Origin: UBA7803 sp041686955
Lineage (GTDB): Bacteria; Pseudomonadota; Gammaproteobacteria; Pseudomonadales; Azotimanducaceae
Assembly: GCA_041686955.1 (NCBI GenBank)
Contig: JAWLCV010000036.1
Span: forward strand, 1 to 42,141
DNA: 42,141 nucleotides
Direction: 5' to 3'
Shown here: piece by piece, positions 34,701-40,309 of the stretch
Position numbering within the stretch: position 1 is the stretch's first letter
How the letters are laid out: each line of letters opens with the position of its first letter
Translations under genes and position numbers: made by a program
The notes under the pieces: generated by a model
Told to the model about the DNA's origin: nothing
The model's input: the letters and a program-made list of their open reading frames with translations, nothing else
The model's database searches: none

Positions 34701-35598
34701 GGACGACCCGGCGTGCGCCGACGAGGAGCATGGCGGTATCGGCGAAGACGACCCGGGCTTCTCCTGCCGGCTCAGCTTCGATCCCGCCGAGGACGTCACC
34801 GCTCCCTTCGTCGGCCGGCCGCGGCCGCGCATCGCCGTGCTGCGCGAGCAGGGCGTGAACGGGCAGGTGGAGATGGCGGCGGCGTTCGAGCGGGCGGGCT
34901 TCGAGCCCGTGGACGTGCACATGAGCGATCTTCTCGGCGGGGCCGTCAGCCTGCTGGACTTCCCCGCGCTGGCGGCCTGCGGCGGCTTTTCCTACGGCGA
35001 CGTGCTCGGCGGCGGCGGAGGCTGGGCCAAGAGCATCGTCTATCACGAGGGGGTGCGGGAGCAGTTCCAGCGTTTCCTCGAAGCGGATCGCCTGGCGCTC
35101 GGGGTGTGCAACGGCTGCCAGATGCTGTCGGCGCTGAAGTCCTTGATCCCGGACGCCGGCCTCTGGCCTCGCTTCGTGCGCAACCGCTCCGAGCAGTTCG
35201 AGGGGCGCACCGCCCTGGTGCGGGTGGTGCGCGCCGATTCGCCGTGGCTCGACGGCATGGCGGGCAGCGTTCTGCCCATTGCCATCGCTCACGGTGAGGG
35301 CCGCGCCGAGTTCACCAGCGAGGCCGAGGCCGAGCGGTTCTGGTCCACCGCCGAGCATCAGGTGTGCCTGCAGTACGTGGACAACCACCACCGGGTGACC
35401 GAGCGCTATCCGGCCAATCCCAACGGTGCGCCCCGCGGGCTGGCCGGGCTCACCGCGGCGGATGGACGGGTGCTGGTGACCATGCCGCACCCGGAACGGG
35501 TGTTCCGCGCCGTCACCAACGCGTGGGTGGATCCCTCCTGGGGCGACGACGGCCCGTGGATGCGCCTGTTCCGCAACGCCCGGGTGGCGCTGGGCTGA
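31747..35598 (+). CDS. purL: Phosphoribosylformylglycinamidine synthase
   Basis: 1283 residues, the large single-chain gammaproteobacterial PurL. It converts FGAR and glutamine to FGAM with ATP in purine synthesis. It has an N-terminal PurS-like domain, a linker, two AIRS-like synthase halves (NSEHCRHKIFNA, ETHNHPTAIAPYPGAATGSGGEIRDE, VGKDSLSMRT) and a C-terminal class I glutaminase with Cys1121 in GVCNGCQML and His/Glu in MPHPERVFR. ATG 31747 overlaps the tadA stop. It ends the purine operon. Confidence 0.98.
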   Translation: MTQVLLLKGPPALSDFRLDKLRRQLGLDGGPLYAEHIHLLAVAAPLDGEELSRCESLLAYGPRTGLPRRDGSRVLTVVPRQGTISPWSSKATDIFRICDLHKVLRVERGVRWYMEKSAAERVNLELLYDRMTERALFDEDDLDSVFAETQPRPLATVPLTREGPAALTRANVELGLALSDDEVEYLVRAYAELERDPTDVELMMFAQANSEHCRHKIFNASWEVDGEPQSATLFEMIKNSYRHINGAGILSAYADNAAVIRGHRVERFGLDPHTRRYGYEPADSHILMKVETHNHPTAIAPYPGAATGSGGEIRDEGAVGRGSKPKAGLTGFTTSHLNIPDLPQPWELDTGKPGRIVSALEIMLEGPIGAASYNNEYGRPALTGYFRTFELADPDRPGRVRGYHKPVMIAGGVGSVREEHVQPAPFQPGAKLVVLGGPAMLIGLGGGAASSMASGESASDLDFASVQRDNAEMERRCQEVIDACCALGDDNPIRLIHDVGAGGLSNALPELVKDAGMGGRFDLRAVPSADPGMSPLEIWCNEAQERYVLGIAPEHLGRFTAICERERCPFAVVGEATAERRLEVADSRFDEQPVDLPLSVLFGKPPRMQRSFARTSPRREPLRLDQVALDEAVARVLQFPAVASKQFLVTIGDRSITGLVAREQMVGPWQVPVADVAVTLAGYRTQTGEAFAMGERPPLALVDPRASARMAVGEALTNLCAAPVTELSRTVLSANWMAAVGENEDEEALFEAVRTVGMELCPALGIAIPVGKDSLSMRTRWNDREVSSPLTLIVSAFAPVDDAALTLTPQLRLDRGETRLVLVDLGGGRNRLGGSALAQCYGQLGDSVPDVDDPDVLRRFFEAVQRENRAGRLLAYHDRSDGGLLACVAEMAFAGRCGFDLDVAAVGETLPALFAEELGAVLQVRAADLPAVAESLGGLCWVDLGAPREDETVLVRRGEEVLYRSTRAEIQTLWATTSYRMQRLRDDPACADEEHGGIGEDDPGFSCRLSFDPAEDVTAPFVGRPRPRIAVLREQGVNGQVEMAAAFERAGFEPVDVHMSDLLGGAVSLLDFPALAACGGFSYGDVLGGGGGWAKSIVYHEGVREQFQRFLEADRLALGVCNGCQMLSALKSLIPDAGLWPRFVRNRSEQFEGRTALVRVVRADSPWLDGMAGSVLPIAIAHGEGRAEFTSEAEAERFWSTAEHQVCLQYVDNHHRVTERYPANPNGAPRGLAGLTAADGRVLVTMPHPERVFRAVTNAWVDPSWGDDGPWMRLFRNARVALG

Positions 35599-35605
35599 GG
35601 CGCGT

Positions 35606-35941
35606 TCAGGGGGTGCCCGTGCCGAGGCCGGTGGGCGAGTCGAAGCCGCCGGCCGGCTTGCGCCGGGTCTCGATGCGGATCAGCCGGCCGTCCTCGAAGA
35701 TCAGCAGGCGCCGGAAGCGGTTGTCTCCCAGATCGTAGAGCCACTCGTCCACCCGAACGAAATAGCCGGGGTAGCGGTAGTCGGTCCAGGCGAGCTCGTA
35801 CTCCGGCACGCCGCAACGTTCCAGCACCTCGTAAGGCGTCATGCCGCGAACCACCAGCTCGGTGTCGCAGCGGAGCGCCGCGTCGGCCGCGCTGGGGGCG
35901 GTCCAGCAGAGCGTCCAGATGACGAGCAGGGCGATGCGCAT
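35606..35941 (-). CDS. Exported DUF2845-like protein
   Basis: 111 residues from ATG 35941, which starts a signal peptide (MRIALLVIWTLCWTAPSAADA). An upstream ATG at 36004 in the same frame lacks a ribosome site. The mature part has ALRCDTELVVRGMTPYEVLERCGVPEYE, WLYDLGDNRFRRLLIFEDGRLIRIET, which is the DUF2845 pattern (two Cys likely disulfide-bonded). It is probably a small periplasmic protein of unknown function. It converges on purL with 7 bases between. Confidence 0.8.
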   Translation of the reverse strand: MRIALLVIWTLCWTAPSAADAALRCDTELVVRGMTPYEVLERCGVPEYELAWTDYRYPGYFVRVDEWLYDLGDNRFRRLLIFEDGRLIRIETRRKPAGGFDSPTGLGTGTP

Positions 35942-35996
35942 GAGGGGGATGGTAAGGCTGTGGTCTGAACCGTGGGTGAACGTTCCGTGCATGAGT

Positions 35997-36015
35997 CGAG
36001 CCATGCATCGGCTCG
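35997..36015. promoter_or_regulatory. Inverted repeat in a divergent promoter region
   Basis: CGAGCC-ATGCATC-GGCTCG: perfect 6-base arms around a palindromic ATGCAT. It lies between the DUF2845 gene and the 90-residue gene, 12 bases before a -10-like TATGCT (36027-36032). It could be an operator or a hairpin; the neighbours offer no regulator. Confidence 0.4.
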
Positions 36016-36061
36016 GCGGATCGCGGTATGCTCGGCGTCAGCAATCGTCGGAGTCGTACGC

Positions 36062-36334
36062 ATGGCCAACGAAGACAAGGGACTCACCAACCACACCATC
36101 ACCATCTGCCTGCGCGGGGGCGCCGTGCTGGGACCGTACCGGGCCACCTGGAGCAAGGAGATGGTGAGCGACGTTCGCGAGCTGGTCCGGGAGTACGACG
36201 GCTTTCTGAGGGGCGAGGAGCAGAAGCGTTACAAGTACCACCTGCACGATCAGCAGGACCGGGTTTCCCACACGGTGGTGGTGAATTTCAAGAACGTCAC
36301 CGCCATCTACGACAAGGTCGACCTGTACGACTGA
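36062..36334 (+). CDS. Conserved-looking small hypothetical protein
   Basis: 90 residues from ATG 36062, with GGAG eight bases upstream; a longer in-frame start at 35972 runs through the inverted repeat and is unlikely. It is charged and soluble, with no signal peptide or membrane helix. A beta-rich start (ITICLRGGAVLGPYRA) is followed by a helix (EMVSDVRELVREYDGFLRG), then basic KRYKYHLHD and a final strand HTVVVNFKNVTAIYDKVDLYD. I do not recognise the family. Codon use matches its neighbours, so it is likely real. Confidence 0.75.
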   Translation: MANEDKGLTNHTITICLRGGAVLGPYRATWSKEMVSDVRELVREYDGFLRGEEQKRYKYHLHDQQDRVSHTVVVNFKNVTAIYDKVDLYD

Positions 36335-36410
36335 GAATCCGACGCTGCATCGTCAAGCCATCTGCATCCGGCGGGCCCGGGCCCGGGGCGCGCTCGCTGA
36401 GCTCGGGCTG

Positions 36411-37220
36411 GTGCTGACCGCGCTCTCCATCGACCACCGGATCGAGTTCGACGGCCACGACTGGGGCCTCTGGGTACCCGTGGAGGATGCCGCCCGGGCC
36501 GGTGACGAGCTGTCCCGGTACGAACGCGAGAACCAGCCCTCCAGCGCGCAGCAGCCCCGGGCGGAGACCGTCGACAGCGGCTGGCTCGGGGTGCTGGGTT
36601 ACCTGCTGGTGATCTGGGCGTTGCCGAGCCTGGAAGGGGCGGCCGTGTTCGGCTGGGACTGGCGCGAAGCCGGCGTCATGGACGCGGGTCTGGTGCGGGG
36701 CGGAGAGTGGTGGCGTACGGTGACGGCGCTCACCCTGCACGGCGACCTGGCCCACCTGGTCGGCAACTCTCTGTTCGGCTCGGTGTTCGGCCTGTTCGTG
36801 GGCCGCTACCTGGGCTCCGGGCTCGGCTGGCTGCTGGTGCTGGCGGGCGGGGCTCTGGGCAACGCGGCCAACGCCCTGGTGCAGGGCGAGGTGTTCCGCT
36901 CCGTGGGCGCATCCACGGCCACCTTCTCCGCCCTGGCACTGGTGGGTGCATTCGTCTGGCGCCGGGGTTACATGCGGGGCTGGGACTGGCGGCGGCGCTT
37001 CGCGCCGGTGTTCGGCGGCATCGCCCTACTGGTCTACACCGGGTTCGGCGGCGGCAACACCGATGTGGTCGCCCACGTCACCGGCTTCGCCGCCGGCCTG
37101 ATACTGGGGCTCGCCATCGCCGCCGTGGACGCGCGGCGGCTGGGCCGCGCGGGTCAGGCGATGTGCGGCGGGATCGCCCTGGGGCTGGTGGCGGTGTGTT
37201 GGGCCCTTGCCGGCGCCTAG
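36411..37220 (+). CDS. Rhomboid-family intramembrane serine protease
   Basis: 269 residues from GTG 36411. A cytoplasmic N-terminal domain (~1-50) precedes six membrane helices. Rhomboid marks: LTLHGDLAHLVGNSLFG (His and Asn of the oxyanion side), GASTATFSAL with the nucleophile Ser, and VVAHVTGFAAGLILG with the catalytic His. The coding pattern continues in frame upstream to about 36345 (RARARGALAELGLVLTAL), with no ATG, GTG or TTG there, so the true N-terminus is probably longer. Substrate unknown. Confidence 0.87.
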   Translation: MLTALSIDHRIEFDGHDWGLWVPVEDAARAGDELSRYERENQPSSAQQPRAETVDSGWLGVLGYLLVIWALPSLEGAAVFGWDWREAGVMDAGLVRGGEWWRTVTALTLHGDLAHLVGNSLFGSVFGLFVGRYLGSGLGWLLVLAGGALGNAANALVQGEVFRSVGASTATFSALALVGAFVWRRGYMRGWDWRRRFAPVFGGIALLVYTGFGGGNTDVVAHVTGFAAGLILGLAIAAVDARRLGRAGQAMCGGIALGLVAVCWALAGA

Positions 37221-37227
37221 CGCCCGG

Positions 37228-37776
37228 TCAGCCGCGGCGCGCGGCATCCACTACCAGACTGCGGGCGCGGATGCGGTACTCCTCGCGTCGGCGGTCCTCG
37301 AAGTAATGCTGGAGGGTCTCCCGCACCACCGGAAAGGCCAGGTGGTCCCAGGGAATCTCCTGCTCCCGGAACAGCTCCACCGCCTCGCTCTCGTCGCCGG
37401 CGGCGAAGCTGGGGCTTTCGAGGCGGCCCCGGTAGAACAGGTAGATCTGGGAAATGTGGGGCAGGCTGAACAGGGTGTAGAGGTCTTCCAGCACCACCGT
37501 CGCCCGGGCCTCTTCCCAGGTCTCCCGCAGGGCGCCGCCCTCGGCGGTTTCGCCGTTCTCCAGAAAACCCGCGGGCAGGGTCCAGTAACCCTTGCGTGGC
37601 GCGATGGCGCGCTTGCACAGCAGCACCCGGTCTTCCCAGGTGGCCAGGCATCCGGTGATCACGCGCGGGTTCTGATAATGGACCGTCTCGCAGTGCTCGC
37701 AGATGTACCGTTCCCGGGAATCACCGGGGGGAACGCGATACACCACCGACTCGCCGCAGGTGCTGCAGTACTTCAT
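37228..37776 (-). CDS. NUDIX hydrolase with N-terminal zinc ribbon
   Basis: 182 residues from ATG 37776. An N-terminal CSTCG...YICEHC ribbon (~4-30) precedes HYQNPRVITGCLATWEDRVLLCKRAI, and the Nudix box GFLENGETAEGGALRETWEEARA. The box has Arg where the consensus has Gly after EEA, a variant seen in this ribbon-bearing subgroup. It probably hydrolyses a nucleoside diphosphate derivative such as ADP-ribose or NADH; substrate unproven. It converges on the rhomboid gene. Confidence 0.9.
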   Translation of the reverse strand: MKYCSTCGESVVYRVPPGDSRERYICEHCETVHYQNPRVITGCLATWEDRVLLCKRAIAPRKGYWTLPAGFLENGETAEGGALRETWEEARATVVLEDLYTLFSLPHISQIYLFYRGRLESPSFAAGDESEAVELFREQEIPWDHLAFPVVRETLQHYFEDRRREEYRIRARSLVVDAARRG

Positions 37777-37783
37777 CGCCGGC

Positions 37784-37789
37784 AGTATA
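37784..37789 (-). promoter_or_regulatory. -10 element just before the NUDIX gene
   Basis: TATACT on the minus strand at 37789-37784, seven bases before the ATG. If used, the mRNA would begin at or next to the start codon. There is no good -35 and no ribosome site, so this is tentative. Confidence 0.35.
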
Positions 37790-37826
37790 CCGTGCCGGCC
37801 CGAGCCCTGCCCGCAGCCTCCGCTTT

Positions 37827-38168
37827 TCAGCCGGGGCTCGGCCGCCGCAGCGGCACCACCGCCGCCGGGGCGCAATGCTCCTCTCCATCGCCGTCTCCCA
37901 GCACGGGCTCCACCATCGAGCGGTGCAGATCGGCCAGCGAGCGGCACATCATCTCCGATATGCGAATGGCGGCCGCGAGCGGGGTAGTCGCACGGCGGCG
38001 CTCCATGTCGACCCGGAACTGCAGGCCGCGAAGGCGGCGGCGGGTCGTCTCGTTGCTTGCGGCGGCGATCACGGCGTCCGTCAGGGAACGTCGCAACGTC
38101 TCGAGTCCTTGCGGGTCGTTGCGGGCCATGTCCACCAGCACGTCGAACGCTGGCAGTCGGCTTTTCAT
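37827..38168 (-). CDS. DUF3135-domain protein
   Basis: 113 residues from ATG 38168, with GAAGGG upstream. Helical throughout: LPAFDVLVDMARNDPQGLETLRRSL then NETTRRRLRGLQFRVDMERRRA and ISEMMCRSLADLHRSMVEPV. This matches DUF3135, a gammaproteobacterial family of unknown function. It is cytosolic with no catalytic motif. It is divergent from the carbonic-anhydrase-like gene and lies 50 bases upstream of the NUDIX gene on the same strand. Confidence 0.8.
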   Translation of the reverse strand: MKSRLPAFDVLVDMARNDPQGLETLRRSLTDAVIAAASNETTRRRLRGLQFRVDMERRRATTPLAAAIRISEMMCRSLADLHRSMVEPVLGDGDGEEHCAPAAVVPLRRPSPG

Positions 38169-38210
38169 TTTTGACCCTTCGCTGTTGTTGTTTCTGCTCG
38201 GCTGTCCGCG

Positions 38211-38226
38211 CTGTAGTGCCCTACAG
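38211..38226. promoter_or_regulatory. Perfect palindrome CTGTAG-TGCC-CTACAG
   Basis: Six-base perfect arms at 38211-38216 and 38221-38226. It lies one base upstream of a candidate -35 of the rightward promoter, where a class II activator or a repressor would sit. It is in the 147-base region between the divergent DUF3135 gene and the carbonic-anhydrase gene. The bound protein is unknown. Confidence 0.5.
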
Positions 38227-38227
38227 T

Positions 38228-38255
38228 TTGCTAAAGCCATCCCCACGGTTACTAT
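38228..38255 (+). promoter_or_regulatory. Candidate promoter of the gamma-CA/purT operon
   Basis: TTGCTA (38228-38233) and TACTAT (38250-38255) with a 16-base spacer, each 4/6 to consensus. The leader would be about 55 bases, with AGGGGA as the ribosome site. Confidence 0.4.
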
Positions 38256-38315
38256 GCCCCGGTGTTTCGTGCGGTGACCACGAGAGCGCTGTAAGGAAAA
38301 TGTAGGGGAACGAAC

Positions 38316-38855
38316 GTGTTGTTCGAGCTGGAGAATCGACGAGTCCGAGCCGCCGGCGACTACTGGGTTGCCGACAATGCCACGGTGGTGGGCTCCGTTC
38401 TGCTGAAGCGCAACGCAAGCGTCTGGTTCAACGCGGTGCTGCGGGGCGACAACGAGCTGATCACCGTGGGGGAGAACTCCAACATTCAGGACGGCTCGGT
38501 TCTGCACACCGACCCGGGTTCGCCGCTGGTGATCGGGGACAACGTCACCGTGGGCCACATGGCCATGCTCCACGGCTGCGAGATCGGCGACAACAGCCTC
38601 ATCGGCATCGGCGCGGTAGTGCTCAACGGCGCCAAGATCGGACGCAACTGCATCATCGGCGCGAAGGCCCTGGTCACGGAAGGCAAGGAAATTCCCGACA
38701 ACTCCATGGTGCTCGGTGCGCCGGGCAAAGTGGTGCGTCAGCTCAGCGAGGAGGACGTGGCCGGGCTCCGGCTGTCGGCCCTGCACTACGTGGAGAACGC
38801 GCGGCGCTTCCGCGATGCCCTGGCGCCTCAAGCCGGCGCGGACCCCGCGCCATGA
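38316..38855 (+). CDS. Gamma-carbonic-anhydrase family protein (YrdA-like)
   Basis: 179 residues from GTG 38316, with TAGGGGAAC upstream. It is a left-handed beta-helix of hexapeptide repeats (VVGSVLLKRNASVWFNAVLRGD onward) and forms trimers. The three zinc ligands are present: His64 (VLHTDPG), His81 and His86 (GHMAMLHG). A C-terminal helix follows APGKVVRQLSEED. It may hydrate CO2, but many YrdA-type proteins show weak or no activity. Its stop overlaps the purT start (ATGA). Confidence 0.92.
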   Translation: MLFELENRRVRAAGDYWVADNATVVGSVLLKRNASVWFNAVLRGDNELITVGENSNIQDGSVLHTDPGSPLVIGDNVTVGHMAMLHGCEIGDNSLIGIGAVVLNGAKIGRNCIIGAKALVTEGKEIPDNSMVLGAPGKVVRQLSEEDVAGLRLSALHYVENARRFRDALAPQAGADPAP

Positions 38856-40072
38856 CGGCGGGCGCAGACAGCGCGCCGGACCCCGTCGTCATCGGTACCC
38901 CCCTCACGCCCACCGCTACGCGGGTCATGCTGCTCGGCAGCGGTGAGCTCGGCAAGGAGGTGGCCATCGAGCTGCAGCGCCTGGGCGTGGAGGTGGTCGC
39001 CGTGGACCGATACGCCAACGCGCCGGCCATGCAGGTGGCCCACCGCAGTCACGTCATCGACATGCTCGACGGCGCGGCGCTGCGCCGGGTGATCGAGGAG
39101 GAGCGGCCCGAGCTGGTGGTGCCGGAGATCGAGGCCATCGCCACACCCACCCTGGTGGAGCTGGCGGCGGAGGGTTTCACCATCATCCCCACGGCCCGGG
39201 CTACCCGGCTGACCATGGACCGGGAAGGAATCCGGCGGCTGGCCGCCGAGGAGCTGGGTGTGCGCACCTCGCCGTACCGCTTCGCCTCCTCGCTCGACGA
39301 GTATCGCCGGGCCCTGGACCAAGTGGGACTGCCCTGCGTGGTCAAACCCGTCATGAGCTCCTCCGGCAAGGGCCAGTCCACGGTCCGTACCCGGGAAGCG
39401 GCCGAGTTGGCCTGGCAGTACGCCCAGCAGGGCGGCCGGGCCGCCGCCGGCGGGATCGGCAAGGTCATCGTGGAAGGGCTGGTGCCCTTCGATTACGAGA
39501 TCACCCTGCTCACCGTGCGTCACGCGGGCGGCACCGCATTCTGCGAGCCCGTGGGTCACCGGCAGGAACGGGGCGACTATCGTGAGTCCTGGCAGCCCCA
39601 TCCCATGGCGGCGGACGTGCTGGCGGAGTGCCAGCGGGTGGCGGAGCAGGTGACGGCCGCCCTCGGCGGGCGGGGGCTCTTCGGCGTGGAGTTCTTCATT
39701 CGGGGCGACGAGGTCTATTTCAGCGAGGTCAGCCCGCGTCCCCACGACACCGGGATGGTGACCCTGATCAGTCAGGACCTCTCGGAGTTCGCGCTGCACG
39801 CCCGGGCCATTCTCGGACTGCCGGTGCCGGCCATCCGTTGCCGCGGGCCGGCGGCTTCCGCGGTGATCCTGGTGGAAGGGGAATCCGACTCGGTGCGATT
39901 CGCGGGCCTGGAGGAAGCGCTCCGGGAGCCGGACACCCAGCTTCGCCTGTTCGGCAAGCCGGAGGTGCGTGGCGAGCGGCGCATGGGTGTCGCCCTGGCT
40001 CTGGGAGACGATGTGGAGCACGCGCGCGCCCGCGCCCGTGCCGTGGCCGCCGCCGTGCGGCCGGAGCTGTGA
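38852..40072 (+). CDS. purT: Formate-dependent phosphoribosylglycinamide formyltransferase 2
   Basis: 406 residues; about 14 more than E. coli PurT, as an N-terminal extension. It formylates GAR with formate and ATP in purine synthesis, a folate-free alternative to PurN. ATP-grasp fold: MLLGSGELGKEVAIELQRLGVEVVAVDRY, PEIEAIATPTLVELAAEG, VKPVMSSSGKGQST, FGVEFFIRGDEVYFSEVSPRPHDTGMVTL. It is translationally coupled to the carbonic-anhydrase-like gene. Confidence 0.97.
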   Translation: MTAGADSAPDPVVIGTPLTPTATRVMLLGSGELGKEVAIELQRLGVEVVAVDRYANAPAMQVAHRSHVIDMLDGAALRRVIEEERPELVVPEIEAIATPTLVELAAEGFTIIPTARATRLTMDREGIRRLAAEELGVRTSPYRFASSLDEYRRALDQVGLPCVVKPVMSSSGKGQSTVRTREAAELAWQYAQQGGRAAAGGIGKVIVEGLVPFDYEITLLTVRHAGGTAFCEPVGHRQERGDYRESWQPHPMAADVLAECQRVAEQVTAALGGRGLFGVEFFIRGDEVYFSEVSPRPHDTGMVTLISQDLSEFALHARAILGLPVPAIRCRGPAASAVILVEGESDSVRFAGLEEALREPDTQLRLFGKPEVRGERRMGVALALGDDVEHARARARAVAAAVRPEL

Positions 40073-40082
40073 CGTGGGGGGC

Positions 40083-40111
40083 TTGGCATTGCCGCGGGCG
40101 CCGGCTATAGT
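40083..40111 (+). promoter_or_regulatory. leuA operon promoter
   Basis: The -35 is TTGGCA (40083-40088), the spacer 17 bases, and the -10 TATAGT (40106-40111), each 5/6 to consensus. Transcription would begin near 40118, giving an unusually long leader of about 190 bases before leuA. Confidence 0.75.
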
Positions 40112-40145
40112 CCTACATTCGATTTAATGCCGTTGGCCGATCCGC

Positions 40146-40205
40146 GTGACTTTCTCGTCCGCACAACTGGACCTTCTGCTGCTGTCGCTGCGACTGCCGG
40201 CGTAG
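40146..40205 (+). CDS. Putative leucine leader peptide of leuA
   Basis: GTG 40146 to TAG 40203-40205, 19 codons. The peptide reads MTFSSAQLDLLLLSLRLPA, with Leu at 8, 10-13, 15 and 17 (seven of 19, four in a row). It lies about 28 bases into the predicted leuA transcript. Enriched codons for the pathway end-product just before a structured region are the mark of ribosome-mediated attenuation. The stop is inside a GCCGGC-GTA-GCCGGC repeat. The ribosome site is poor, and no intrinsic terminator is clear downstream, so the mechanism may differ from E. coli leuL. The frame has a stop (TAA, 40125) just upstream, so GTG is the only start. Confidence 0.65.
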   Translation: MTFSSAQLDLLLLSLRLPA

Positions 40206-40264
40206 CCGGCGTATATCCATCTCCAGGGCGCACTGCCCACCCTGTCACCCATTGAGTAACACCC

Positions 40265-40288
40265 CCTCGGACCGAGTCGGTCTCGAGG
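40265..40288 (+). other. Strong hairpin before leuA (attenuator candidate)
   Basis: CCTCG-GACC (40265-40273) pairs with GGTC-T-CGAGG (40279-40288) around GAGTC: nine base pairs with one bulged T. It ends 21 bases before the leuA ATG. No U-run follows. It could be the terminator-like or ribosome-site-masking arm of a leader switch. A smaller GGGC-GCACT-GCCC hairpin (40226-40238) lies upstream. Confidence 0.5.
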
Positions 40289-40309
40289 AGCGCTGACGCG
40301 AGGATCGTC

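Noticed and set aside
31462..35490. 1342-codon open frame on the minus strand opposite purL
   Set aside because: It is a high-GC shadow: purL on the plus strand has all family motifs and full length, while the reverse frame is a His/Arg/Gly-rich string with no recognisable domain.
40118..40309. T-box riboswitch in the leuA leader
   Set aside because: No T-box bulge sequence or specifier stem is visible, and T-boxes are not typical of gammaproteobacteria. The Leu-rich ORF explains the leader better.
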